A stretch of 10,629 nucleotides of DNA, from contig JAHIKS010000117.1 in NCBI GenBank assembly GCA_018897475.1, positions 1 to 10,629 on the forward strand, read 5' to 3'. A program made the position numbers and the translations under genes. Below the pieces are notes generated by a model that was not told the origin of the DNA, did not search any database, and saw nothing but the letters and a program-made list of their open reading frames with translations. Every line of letters begins with the position of its first letter. Positions within the stretch are counted from its first letter, which is position 1. Below, in pieces: positions 1-7,453 of the stretch. The DNA comes from Candidatus Altarchaeota archaeon (GTDB lineage Archaea; Altiarchaeota; Altiarchaeia; IMC4; QMZM01).

Positions 1-392
1 GTAATCTCGATGGAATTGTCTTTTGTGAATTCAAATTCAATTTCAGGAACATTTCCGGAATTCTCTCTTGTTAGTGCATCCACGGAATTTGGGCGCAGGG
101 GTATCTCCTCGGTTGCTTTCTCTACAGCCCGGAGAATGATTCCCTTCACCTCTTCTGCTTCCACACCTGCCTTCCCCAGCCGGACATAGAACCTGAGAAT
201 CCCCGTGTCCTGGCAGAGGGGAATTGAATTCTCTCTTGCATATTTTACATTATCAAGAATATTTTTTAGCTGAATCTTCGCTGTCTCGCTGCCCTCAGCC
301 TCCAGTGCCTTTTCCAGCGCTGACTCAACGTCCCCGGGGAGGTCGCATACTGCCTTCCTCAGCAGCTCAATGATTGTGCTCTCATCTATCAT
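1..392 (-). CDS. fumA: Fumarate hydratase class I (or L-tartrate dehydratase) alpha subunit, N-terminal part
   Basis: Partial gene: 130 codons from the ATG at 392 down to the left window edge, where it continues. I translated it by hand. The protein carries PLCQDTG (residues 58-64), whose Cys60 corresponds to a 4Fe-4S ligand of the class I fumarase/tartrate dehydratase family. It also has the family block LRPNSVDALTRENSG (99-113). The family interconverts fumarate and malate by hydration (or dehydrates tartrate) with an oxygen-sensitive Fe-S cluster. In archaea the enzyme is usually split into an alpha subunit of about 280-300 residues, this part, and a separate beta subunit, which would be expected beyond the left edge. 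Fumarase is the likelier activity, but tartrate dehydratase cannot be excluded from this fragment. No convincing Shine-Dalgarno precedes the start. A TATA-like stretch about 30 bases upstream suggests a leaderless mRNA. Confidence 0.9.
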   Translation of the reverse strand, partial: MIDESTIIELLRKAVCDLPGDVESALEKALEAEGSETAKIQLKNILDNVKYARENSIPLCQDTGILRFYVRLGKAGVEAEEVKGIILRAVEKATEEIPLRPNSVDALTRENSGNVPEIEFEFTKDNSIEI

Positions 393-429
393 TTCCTAAT
401 ATATTGAGATTAAATCGAATATAATAACT
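393..429. promoter_or_regulatory. 37-bp divergent promoter region, fumA / aroC
   Basis: Only 37 bases separate the two divergent ATG codons. On the plus strand, TAATATAT (398-404 and flanking base) lies about 25-32 bases before the aroC ATG. On the minus strand, TTATTATATT (about 418-427) lies about 26-35 bases before the fumA ATG. These are the usual distances between an archaeal TATA box and its transcription start, so both transcripts probably begin at or next to their start codon. The two boxes would overlap the opposite gene's initiation region, so transcription factor binding may be mutually exclusive. This is inferred from spacing and base composition only. Confidence 0.55.
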
Positions 430-1536
430 ATGAACACCTTCGGGAGGCTCTTTAGAGTCACTACATGGGGTGAGTCGCACGGCAGCGCAATCGGCTGTGT
501 CGTGGATGGCTGCCCGTCCGGCCTTGAGCTGAAGCAGGAGGAGATTCAGGCAGAGCTGGATAGAAGAAGGCCGGGGCAGAGCTCCATAGTGACGCCAAGG
601 GCTGAAGAGGATAGGGTTGAGATTCTATCCGGAATCTTTGAGGGAAGGAGCCTGGGAAGTCCTATTTCCATGCTCATCCAGAACAGGGACGTTGATTCCT
701 CGAAGTACGAAGCCATTAAGGACACTCCGAGGCCGGGCCACGGCGACCTGACATGGAGGCAGAAATTCGGCCACGTGGACTGGAGAGGTGGCGGAAGAAA
801 CAGTGCAAGGGAGACGGCTGCCAGGGTGGCTGCCGGAGCAGTAGGGAAGAAGCTGCTGCAGACTGCTGGAATCAGTATTATCGCTCATTCAAAAGAGATT
901 GGGGGGATTAAAGCGGACGGTGTTGAAGTAAATTCGAATAATATTGATGAGATTAAAAAGAAAATCGAATCCAACCCCGTTAGAGCGCTGGACAGGGCCG
1001 ATGAGATGGAGAAGGCCATTCTTGCTGCAAGGGAGGACAGCGACTCTGTCGGCGGCATAGTGGAGGCCGTTGCTCTTGGAGTTCCGCCGGGCCTTGGGGA
1101 GCCCCTCTCCCATAAGCTGGACGCGGAGATTGCAGCGGCAATGATGGGGATTCCTGCCGTGAAGGGGGTTGAGATTGGAGCCGGATTTGAATTGGTAAAG
1201 ATGAAGGGCTCTGAAGCGAATGACGAGTTCATTATTGATGACGACAAGGTCAGAACCAGCACCAACAACTGCGGGGGAATTCTCGGCGGCATATCGAACG
1301 GGATGCCGATAGTCATCAGGGTCGCGATAAAGCCGACCTCATCCATCGGGAAGGAACAGAAGACGGTAAACCTGGCAACGATGGAGGGGGCGACTATAAT
1401 GGTGGGGGGCAGGCACGACCCGTGCATAGTGCCAAGAGCCGTCCCTGTCGTCGAGGCGATGTTAGCATTAGTTCTGGCAGACCACTCGCTTCTTGCAGGG
1501 ACTATTGCCGGTACATCGGGTAGAATAGCCCCATGA
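430..1536 (+). CDS. aroC: Chorismate synthase
   Basis: The enzyme converts 5-enolpyruvylshikimate-3-phosphate to chorismate, the last step of the shikimate pathway, with reduced FMN as cofactor in the cytosol. The 368-residue length is normal. All three family signatures are present: GESHG at 14-18 (with His17), the GGGRNSARETAARVA block at 120-134 preceded by PGHGD (102-106, His104), and RHDPCIVPRAVPVVEAM at 328-344. No other aro genes are in the window. The ATG at 430 gives the expected N-terminus (MNTFGRLFRVTTWGESHG). There is no Shine-Dalgarno, consistent with a leaderless mRNA from the TATA-like element near 400. The last 35 nt overlap the end of the convergent permease gene on the other strand, so both genes must terminate within each other's coding region or beyond it. 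Confidence 0.97.
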   Translation: MNTFGRLFRVTTWGESHGSAIGCVVDGCPSGLELKQEEIQAELDRRRPGQSSIVTPRAEEDRVEILSGIFEGRSLGSPISMLIQNRDVDSSKYEAIKDTPRPGHGDLTWRQKFGHVDWRGGGRNSARETAARVAAGAVGKKLLQTAGISIIAHSKEIGGIKADGVEVNSNNIDEIKKKIESNPVRALDRADEMEKAILAAREDSDSVGGIVEAVALGVPPGLGEPLSHKLDAEIAAAMMGIPAVKGVEIGAGFELVKMKGSEANDEFIIDDDKVRTSTNNCGGILGGISNGMPIVIRVAIKPTSSIGKEQKTVNLATMEGATIMVGGRHDPCIVPRAVPVVEAMLALVLADHSLLAGTIAGTSGRIAP

Positions 1537-2014
1537 TTAGTTCCATGAGTATTCCTATCACGACTGATGCAACAATCATTACCCCGGTCAGTATTCCGAC
1601 GTATTCCAGGCCGAAATAGACCACCATAAGCGGAATGAACTGGATTTTTATCGCCCTGGCATAGAGGAATGCTGCAACAGGGCCGGGGCTTGTGCCCTCC
1701 TCCATAAGCCTTCTCAGGAGCCTATACCAGAGATAGGCCGGTCCGACGGAAATCAGCCCGGCGATTATTGCTATTATCCATCCCCTGATGCCCGAATTCC
1801 TGCCCATGTAGTCTACAATAACCTTGACCGGGAAGAGGTAATTGAAGATAATCATCAGGGCCAGGACCAACAGAAGGTATGGTAGAATTCTCTCCAATAG
1901 TTCTATTGAATTCTTCAACGATTCATTTCCCTTCTCTGGATAGATGACGAGAAGGAAAACGTATGCTAGGATAACTATGAAGAGTACATACCACTGAATC
2001 TTGTTGGTTTCCAT
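1502..2014 (-). CDS. Half-size ArsP/YraQ-like (DUF318) permease
   Basis: A 170-residue, very hydrophobic protein with about five predicted membrane segments (roughly 8-25, 39-60, 77-98, 112-133, 137-163). The segment GLISVGPAYLWYRLL (86-100), followed by LMEEGTSPGPVAAFLYARA (103-121), resembles the conserved core of the ArsP/YraQ (DUF318) permease family. Some members of that family export organoarsenicals, and many are uncharacterised. Full-length members are about 300 or more residues with two such halves. This is a single half, which probably works as a dimer or with another half-permease. The open frame extends 13 codons further upstream, but I chose the ATG at 2014 because it follows the TAA of the upstream gene by 1 nt. 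It is the last gene of the minus-strand cluster and overlaps the end of aroC by 35 nt. The substrate is unknown and the family assignment is from pattern memory. Confidence 0.65.
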   Translation of the reverse strand: METNKIQWYVLFIVILAYVFLLVIYPEKGNESLKNSIELLERILPYLLLVLALMIIFNYLFPVKVIVDYMGRNSGIRGWIIAIIAGLISVGPAYLWYRLLRRLMEEGTSPGPVAAFLYARAIKIQFIPLMVVYFGLEYVGILTGVMIVASVVIGILMELIMGLFYPMYRQ

Positions 2015-2015
2015 C

Positions 2016-3659
2016 TTAGGTGCCCAGCATTGAAACTGTGATGATTGCCACAACTATTGACAGGACGAATGACAGGAGGTTCCTCCAGAGAGCGAATTTT
2101 GGGCCAATGATTTTAGCCTCTAGAGGGTACTGTATGAACCCCACCGTAACCCAGGCAACGAGGAATGCGGTAACTGCCAGAAGACTGACTCCGAGGTTCA
2201 ACAGCTCGCCTCCGAGGACATATGCAGCGATGGAGCTCCCGAACAGTATGCTGCCGGCAATGGCCCCTATGAAGGGGTCTACAATCTCATTCCCGGTGAA
2301 TAGCTGCGTGATGATTTCCGCAGTCAGGAACGTGGATATCAGCCCCAGAAGAAGGAGCATTGCCAGAAGCATGGGTATTATCTGCACAAAGAGGAAGAGT
2401 GTACCCATCACCGCGACAGTTTTGCGCTTTTTCTCCTTCTTGAGCTTGGGTTCCGAGTGCCTCAGGTATCTGTATTTCTCCTTGCCATGGTATGTGCACT
2501 TGTAGTAGGGTATAAAGGCCATATACCTGAATTCTATCTCTTCATCCTCCTCCGTTAGAGCATCAAGGACTATCGCGACCTCGTCCTTGTCATACTTGAT
2601 TTCATCGCGGTCGAATTCTTCCCTTGGTTTTCGGGTATTTGCATAGAACTCAAGGTCATAGGTGTGGTCAAATTTCTCGATGACGTCGGGGCTGATAAAC
2701 CTCCGTATTTCTGTTTTCATTGGGTCACGGTATATCGTCTCGGCCTGAGAGCTCTTGCCGCCAAACTCTGATGCTCCCCGCGAGATAAGCCTCACTGCAT
2801 CGAGTATCTCGTCTATGATGACAATAAGGATGCCCTTTGACTCCTCCTTAATCTCCGTCTTGACGAACCTTTTCTTCTTCAGGAGTTCGAGTTCCTTGCC
2901 GGCTATATGCTCCTGGTCTATCTTCTTATGCTGAAGCAGCTCGATTAGCAGTTCCCTGGCACTCTCGGGAAGGTTCATTATCCTCCTTATTATGTCATTC
3001 TTCTCGACCCTTCCCTCCACAACCCTATAAATCTCGCCGAAGGTGAGATCCACATAGACCCTCGTTTTTTCGACAACCTCCTCCCCCGCATAGGAAACCA
3101 TATAGCATGCAACGGACGAGTATCTCCTGTCAATCTCCTCAATCTTTTCCTCCGTTCCAAGGACACGAAATGTCTTTTTCTTTCTCCGGGTTTTGAAATA
3201 CTGAAGGGCCTCTCCATCACTCTTCCCCGAGATGAATGCCTTTTCTATCTCAAGTTCTTTTTTTTCTGCGAGAATAGATTCTATCTCTTTGCCATCGACA
3301 AGGATGATGTACTTCTCGGCTGCAAAGGCTTGGGCCTCTTCCGTGAAGACCGAATCGGTTATGAATATGTGGCGGTCAGAATTCTTCTCAATTGCCTCAC
3401 GATAGAAATCCTCCAGGGAGCCCCTTTCTATGCCCTTCTGTGAGGATTCCAGTCTTACAAAAGAGAAAATCCTGCTCCCCCCGGTGTCGCTGGACTTTGC
3501 AAGATAGTCTCCTTCTTCAGTCGCATCGATGGACTTAAGGGTCAGATTGTCCCTTAATAGAATCCTCTCAACAATGAGCCTTATCTTTTCAGGACCGAAC
3601 GCTGGTTTTTGAGGTTCTTCATCACCAAAGAGCTTCTTGCTTAGTTCATCAACATCCAT
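2016..3659 (-). CDS. Membrane protein with degenerate Mrr-like (restriction endonuclease-fold) N-terminal domain
   Basis: 547 residues. Residues about 20-130 resemble the Mrr/restriction endonuclease-like fold: a strand (IFSFVRLES, 64-72), a helix, then HIFITDSVFTEEAQAFA (97-113) and YIILVDGKEIESIL (117-130). The last two correspond to the 'TTS.FS..A' and 'LIDG..L' segments of Mrr proteins. The nuclease Q/E-x-K motif appears as F-V-R (67-69), so cleavage activity is doubtful. Residues about 160-290 are a mixed alpha/beta region, with a possible winged-helix segment at about 228-270. The C-terminus has about four membrane segments (about 414-445, 461-482, 488-510, 525-545) after a very basic stretch (405-413), so the soluble part is probably cytoplasmic. 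The start shares TAATG with the 95-residue gene upstream, implying translational coupling. The function is unknown. It may be a DNA-sensing or scaffold partner of the VirB4-like machine, but this is inference. Confidence 0.6.
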   Translation of the reverse strand: MDVDELSKKLFGDEEPQKPAFGPEKIRLIVERILLRDNLTLKSIDATEEGDYLAKSSDTGGSRIFSFVRLESSQKGIERGSLEDFYREAIEKNSDRHIFITDSVFTEEAQAFAAEKYIILVDGKEIESILAEKKELEIEKAFISGKSDGEALQYFKTRRKKKTFRVLGTEEKIEEIDRRYSSVACYMVSYAGEEVVEKTRVYVDLTFGEIYRVVEGRVEKNDIIRRIMNLPESARELLIELLQHKKIDQEHIAGKELELLKKKRFVKTEIKEESKGILIVIIDEILDAVRLISRGASEFGGKSSQAETIYRDPMKTEIRRFISPDVIEKFDHTYDLEFYANTRKPREEFDRDEIKYDKDEVAIVLDALTEEDEEIEFRYMAFIPYYKCTYHGKEKYRYLRHSEPKLKKEKKRKTVAVMGTLFLFVQIIPMLLAMLLLLGLISTFLTAEIITQLFTGNEIVDPFIGAIAGSILFGSSIAAYVLGGELLNLGVSLLAVTAFLVAWVTVGFIQYPLEAKIIGPKFALWRNLLSFVLSIVVAIITVSMLGT

Positions 3660-3946
3660 TATCTTGTAGTAGTCAGGGCAATCAGCAAGGAATTGAACTG
3701 GTACGCTATGTTAAGCAGTTCCTTTCTTGTCTTCTTTTCCCTTGGTATGAATTTTACTACTATGGTTGTATCTGGGTCGCCGTCTATCACTATATCGGTA
3801 TGCTGATAGCCTGCCGTTTCTGTGAGATCATGGGCTGCATTCATTATGAAATGCGTCTTGTAGAGCCTCGGGTTTACCCGTATCGCCACTGAGTTTTCTT
3901 CCTCGTCCACACTGATATTGTGCGTGTCTATTTCTTCTCCTGTCAT
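3659..3946 (-). CDS. Small HxsD-like protein
   Basis: 95 residues, soluble, with no membrane segment. The layout looks like HxsD, the small protein of the His-Xaa-Ser repeat maturation cluster. It has NPRLYKTHFIMNAAHDL (25-41) before a strand pair, HTDIVIDGD (49-57) and TTIVVKFIPRE (60-70), then a helix ending ELLNIAYQFNSLLIAL (76-91), which matches the 'f.NeL.d' helix of that family. No HxsB/HxsC radical SAM enzyme or His-Xaa-Ser repeat substrate is in the window, so a maturation role is not supported and the resemblance may reflect only a shared small fold. The gene overlaps its upstream neighbour through ATGA and its downstream neighbour through TAATG. It is therefore almost certainly co-translated with the SPFH and Mrr-like membrane proteins and may be a subunit or adaptor for one of them. 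The overlaps make it a secure gene. The family name is tentative. Confidence 0.55.
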   Translation of the reverse strand: MTGEEIDTHNISVDEEENSVAIRVNPRLYKTHFIMNAAHDLTETAGYQHTDIVIDGDPDTTIVVKFIPREKKTRKELLNIAYQFNSLLIALTTTR

Positions 3947-5091
3947 TTTTCCATCCCCTTTATTCTCTTCTTTATCTCCTCAATCTTTTTAGCATAATCC
4001 TCTTCCCCGGGTTTTTCTTTTGAGGACGTTGTCTCTTGTGTCTTCTCTAACTCCTCCAGCTCTTTTTCCTTTTCCTCCACCTCACCCTCAAGTTTCTTTA
4101 GTTTGTCTTCGTATGTTTCAAGAGCACCATGTAACTGGTTGCTCTGGTTAGGAGTCAGCCCCCCGGTAGTTTTGGTAATCCTTTCGGCAATCTTGGATAT
4201 CTCCATTGGCATGATAATCTTGGTTGCCCTCCCCTGTGCCATCTTGTCCAGGGCCTCTAGATAAAGGTAAGTGATTGCAGGGTCGGTAAGCTTTGCGCCG
4301 GCTTCCCTTACCGCATCTATAACGACCTTTGATGCCTCCGCCTGCTCATGAGCAGCAAGTTTCTTCTGCTCTGCAGCAACCCTGTCGTGCATTGCGTCCT
4401 GAACCTTGTCAGGGAACTCAATGGATTTTATCTCAACCCTTGGGACCTCGACGCCCCACTCTCTTCCGGGAACAGATGCTAGTTTTGCCACCCCCTCCTC
4501 CAGGTCCCTGCTTATCTTGTCCATGTGCGTGACTATGTAATCCGAGGTCTGGGCACCGCAGATTGATGTCAGTGCTGCTACAACATAATCGACCACTGCC
4601 TTTTTGTAGTCCTGGACGTTCCTGATTGCCTTTTCCGCATTCGAGACATATAGGAAGATGGTTGGGGCTATCTGGAACCATATCTTGTCCTTGGTTACTA
4701 CGGGCTGCGGCTCTATGATGATTTGTTCCATCCTTATGTCCACCAGCTTTATTGTTTCATAATCAAGGAACGTGATAAGGGGGAAATACCACCCAGGACC
4801 TATAATCCTCCTGAATTTGCCGGTCCTGTAGAGGGCGGCCCTTTCAGGGTCAGTGAGGTTCAGGATGGTTGGGGGGAGCAATGCAAGGATAATTGCAAAA
4901 AAGGCAGTTAGATAATAGAATAGTGACCCTGGTTCGAGTATGCCTGCCAACAGCGTATAGAGCAGGATGGGGTAGAACAGCCACAGGAGTATGGTGGGGA
5001 ATCTGGTGGATGCCTCCGTCGTGACCGGCTCCTCCACATATTCCGTTCCTTCATACCTGACCTTCGTCTTTTTAAGCCCGCTTTGTGCCAT
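3943..5091 (-). CDS. SPFH (stomatin/prohibitin/band 7) domain membrane protein
   Basis: 382 residues from the ATG at 5091; a TTG directly upstream (5094) would add one residue. A short polar N-terminus is followed by two membrane segments (about 32-51 and 57-78). An SPFH/band 7 domain then runs from about 80 to 260. It shows the typical RTGKFRRIIGPGWYFPLI stretch (about 89-106), the GVEVPRVEIKSIEFPDKVQDAM region (about 213-234) and the charged AAEQKKLAAHEQAEASK helix (about 239-255). Residues about 320-382 are strongly charged and heptad-like, so a coiled coil is likely. SPFH proteins form large membrane rings or microdomains that hold or regulate partner complexes, often membrane proteases. 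The partner here is probably the VirB4/PrgI-like pair upstream or the Mrr-like membrane protein downstream. The stop overlaps the next start as ATGA. There is no Shine-Dalgarno. Confidence 0.9.
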   Translation of the reverse strand: MAQSGLKKTKVRYEGTEYVEEPVTTEASTRFPTILLWLFYPILLYTLLAGILEPGSLFYYLTAFFAIILALLPPTILNLTDPERAALYRTGKFRRIIGPGWYFPLITFLDYETIKLVDIRMEQIIIEPQPVVTKDKIWFQIAPTIFLYVSNAEKAIRNVQDYKKAVVDYVVAALTSICGAQTSDYIVTHMDKISRDLEEGVAKLASVPGREWGVEVPRVEIKSIEFPDKVQDAMHDRVAAEQKKLAAHEQAEASKVVIDAVREAGAKLTDPAITYLYLEALDKMAQGRATKIIMPMEISKIAERITKTTGGLTPNQSNQLHGALETYEDKLKKLEGEVEEKEKELEELEKTQETTSSKEKPGEEDYAKKIEEIKKRIKGMEK

Positions 5092-5157
5092 CAATAATTA
5101 ATTCATAGTTTATAGATAAATAGAGTCCAGTGAGTAGATTTGGATTATAAAAATAAA
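5092..5157 (-). promoter_or_regulatory. Possible internal promoter before the SPFH gene
   Basis: This 66-bp spacer is the only sizeable gap inside the minus-strand cluster. Read on the minus strand it is very A/T-rich. It contains TTTTTATAATC about 55 bases before the start codon and CTATTTATCTATAAA about 20-30 bases before it. Either could be a TATA box, the second giving a nearly leaderless transcript. No Shine-Dalgarno is seen. The SPFH gene and the three genes after it may therefore form a second transcription unit, separable from the PrgI-VirB4 pair. Confidence 0.35.
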
Positions 5158-7452
5158 CTACTGCTCAAAATAGGATTTAATCTTTGCCGGCACCTGGGTT
5201 CTTGTCAGAATCTCCCCGAAGCTCTCATACTTCACAAGCTTTGGATCTCCGACTATGAAGAAGTAATCGTCGTACTTTCGCAGGATGTTTATCTTCTCCT
5301 CAATCGCCTCTATGTTCCTCTTCAGGCTTATGTCTGCCACGATTTCAACTGCGACTATTTTGCCGTCTGATGATTCAAATGTTATGTCCGGCATTTTTGT
5401 ATGATGTATCAGGGCCTTGTCTGTATATTTCTTAATCTCGTTCCTGGCAAGGTTCTGGACAACAAAATGCTCATCAGTATCTTCTGTTTCGTTCTTTATC
5501 ATATAGAGCTTGCTTGTTCCCTCAAGGTCGCTGACTCTGACCTCGTTGAAACCTATATCCATCAGAGTTTTAATCTGCTCATTTGTGAAAGCGGTTTTCT
5601 CCTGCACCGCCTTTTTGATGTCCAGTTCCGGTGCCATCTCCCTCTCTACCCCCGGGCCCTTGGCCTTGCGTACCATGTCCAGTAGCTCGTCGGGCTTTGT
5701 GGTTATGAGTTTGTGCTCCTCAGGGGATGCCTTAATCTCTATAGGCACTCTGAGGGCCCCTGCTATAAGCAGTGCATCTCCCGTGCCTGCAATTCTCAGC
5801 TGTCTTGTCTCCGCCTCGTTGAGATGGAATCTCTCGGTAATTTCATCAATCACGGTTGTGTCCTGCTTGAGAAGGAGCTTTGTTGCCGTGTTAGCCATTA
5901 CTGCCCTTCCAGCTCTTGATGTAAGGACGTCCTCCACGTCCTGGGTTATCATGGTCAGTGACAGGTTGAACTTTCTGCATGTCTTGACAAGCCTCAGGAT
6001 GTATTCACCCTCCTCACCTGCTGAAAGAACCATCCATGCTTCATCAATGACTAACATCTTTCTCTTCTTGGACTTCTTCATCATGTTATAGACGTATTCC
6101 AGAAGTAGAAACATAAGAGTGCCTTTGCCCACATCAGGTATGTCCCTTATGTCAAAGGATATCATCCTGTTGTCCAGGTCTATCTTGGTTTGCTGGTTGA
6201 GGAATCTCAGCGGGCCATGGACGTAGGTTTTCATTCTATTGGCGATTTCAAGGGCGGGTTTATAGATGACGTCCTTGTCGGATCTTGTGAGCGGCAAAAC
6301 CTGCTTGTATAAATCCTCCAGTGTTGGTGGCCTCTTTGACCACGTCCTTGGGTCTGTTGTAATTCCAATTTCCTCGTAGGTGGCATCTATTGCGTCATCG
6401 AGAATTGCCCTCTGAGACTCCTTCAGTTCACCCATCAGAACCCTGAAGAACGCAAGCAGGGACAGCTTTTTCTCGTCCAGTGTCTGGCCCATCAGATCCA
6501 TCGGATTTATAACAACGTTAGAACCAGGGGCAATCTTTATGGTCTTTCCATTGAAGGTCTTAATCAGGTCGGTGTACTCCGCCTGCGGGTCAATTATGTT
6601 TATATCGACACTCTCCATGAATTCACGCATGAGCATTAATTTGATGCAGTAGCTCTTACCCCCTCCAGAGGTACCAAGAACCAGCATGTTTGGATTGCTC
6701 AACTCAAAGGGGTCTATTATTATTGGTATGCTGTTCCTCTTGTTAAAGCCAATCAGAATTCCTGTTGCATGGGGCTCCAGGGATGTAATAGCAAACGGAA
6801 AACACGATGATGCCGCAGAAGAGGTTATCTCCCTCGTTATCTTCAGTTCGTCATGCCCTATGGGAAGTATCGACTTCAGCGCTTTGTACATCTGGTAGGC
6901 GGTTATCTTGGGAGTAACCATGATGGAATTCATCTGTCCCCGAATCTTTGCGGTTATCTTGTCCAGTTCCTTGAGGTCGTAGGACTTTGCATCGATATAT
7001 AGGGCCATGGAGAACATCTTTTCGGTCCCGCTCTGGATTGCCTCGAGCAATGCCTTGGTATCTTCGTGCTTCTGAATTAACGACTGCGGTATAATCTTGC
7101 CCTCCGTTTTCAGGCCAAACAGGTCCGTCTTCTGCTTCTTTAGCTCCGTCTCAAGCATCTTTATGGTGCTCTCAATGGAGTAGGGGGCTATATGAATGGA
7201 TAGGTCAAAGTCGAGATTCATCTCTATCAGCCTTGTGAGCCAGCCAGCCTCCACCAGGCGGGGATAGTTTATGGCTGCAATACAGCGATGATATTTATCT
7301 GCCTGAATCTCGTTAGGGTGCTTTACGATTGTCGGGGGAGAAGTGAGGTACCCTATGAGTTTGCTCTCATAGTCTTCATATGTTCCCGTAAGCTTCTTTT
7401 TCTCCTTACCCTTCAGAAAGGGCAAACCAGGTAGTTTTATTGGAAATGCCAA
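5158..7452 (-). CDS. VirB4/TraC-type conjugation ATPase with C-terminal nuclease-like domain
   Basis: 764 residues. The RecA-like motor of type IV secretion VirB4 ATPases is clear. It has Walker A GTSGGGKS (260-267), INIIDPQAEY (284-293) after it, Walker B KMLVIDEAW (465-473), the helicase-type LTMITQDVEDVL (499-510) with Gln504, and a conserved NTATKLLLKQD (521-531). The N-terminus (1-240) is shorter than in bacterial VirB4, and part of that region seems to sit on the upstream PrgI-like protein. Residues about 675-764 form an extra domain with MPDITF (687-692) and VAVEIVADIS (700-709), the D...E-x-x pattern of PD-(D/E)XK folds with Val705 in place of the usual Lys. The likely role is an energising motor at the membrane for DNA or protein transfer. 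The start is TTG, 1 nt after the upstream TAA. No in-frame ATG exists until codon 78, and an in-frame TGA lies just upstream. Confidence 0.88.
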   Translation of the reverse strand: MAFPIKLPGLPFLKGKEKKKLTGTYEDYESKLIGYLTSPPTIVKHPNEIQADKYHRCIAAINYPRLVEAGWLTRLIEMNLDFDLSIHIAPYSIESTIKMLETELKKQKTDLFGLKTEGKIIPQSLIQKHEDTKALLEAIQSGTEKMFSMALYIDAKSYDLKELDKITAKIRGQMNSIMVTPKITAYQMYKALKSILPIGHDELKITREITSSAASSCFPFAITSLEPHATGILIGFNKRNSIPIIIDPFELSNPNMLVLGTSGGGKSYCIKLMLMREFMESVDINIIDPQAEYTDLIKTFNGKTIKIAPGSNVVINPMDLMGQTLDEKKLSLLAFFRVLMGELKESQRAILDDAIDATYEEIGITTDPRTWSKRPPTLEDLYKQVLPLTRSDKDVIYKPALEIANRMKTYVHGPLRFLNQQTKIDLDNRMISFDIRDIPDVGKGTLMFLLLEYVYNMMKKSKKRKMLVIDEAWMVLSAGEEGEYILRLVKTCRKFNLSLTMITQDVEDVLTSRAGRAVMANTATKLLLKQDTTVIDEITERFHLNEAETRQLRIAGTGDALLIAGALRVPIEIKASPEEHKLITTKPDELLDMVRKAKGPGVEREMAPELDIKKAVQEKTAFTNEQIKTLMDIGFNEVRVSDLEGTSKLYMIKNETEDTDEHFVVQNLARNEIKKYTDKALIHHTKMPDITFESSDGKIVAVEIVADISLKRNIEAIEEKINILRKYDDYFFIVGDPKLVKYESFGEILTRTQVPAKIKSYFEQ

Positions 7453-7453
7453 T

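Noticed and set aside
885..1427. A 180-codon open frame on the minus strand inside aroC
   Set aside because: It lies wholly within a secure chorismate synthase gene, and its Ser/Pro/Ile-rich, low-complexity product looks like an antisense shadow.
2020..2505. A 161-codon open frame on the plus strand inside the Mrr-like membrane protein gene
   Set aside because: It is antisense to the membrane segments and rich in Arg, Ser and Thr as expected from reverse reading. No promoter or Shine-Dalgarno is seen.
5510..6091. A 193-codon open frame on the plus strand inside the VirB4-like gene
   Set aside because: It is antisense to the ATPase domain, and its Ser/Leu-rich product has no recognisable motif.
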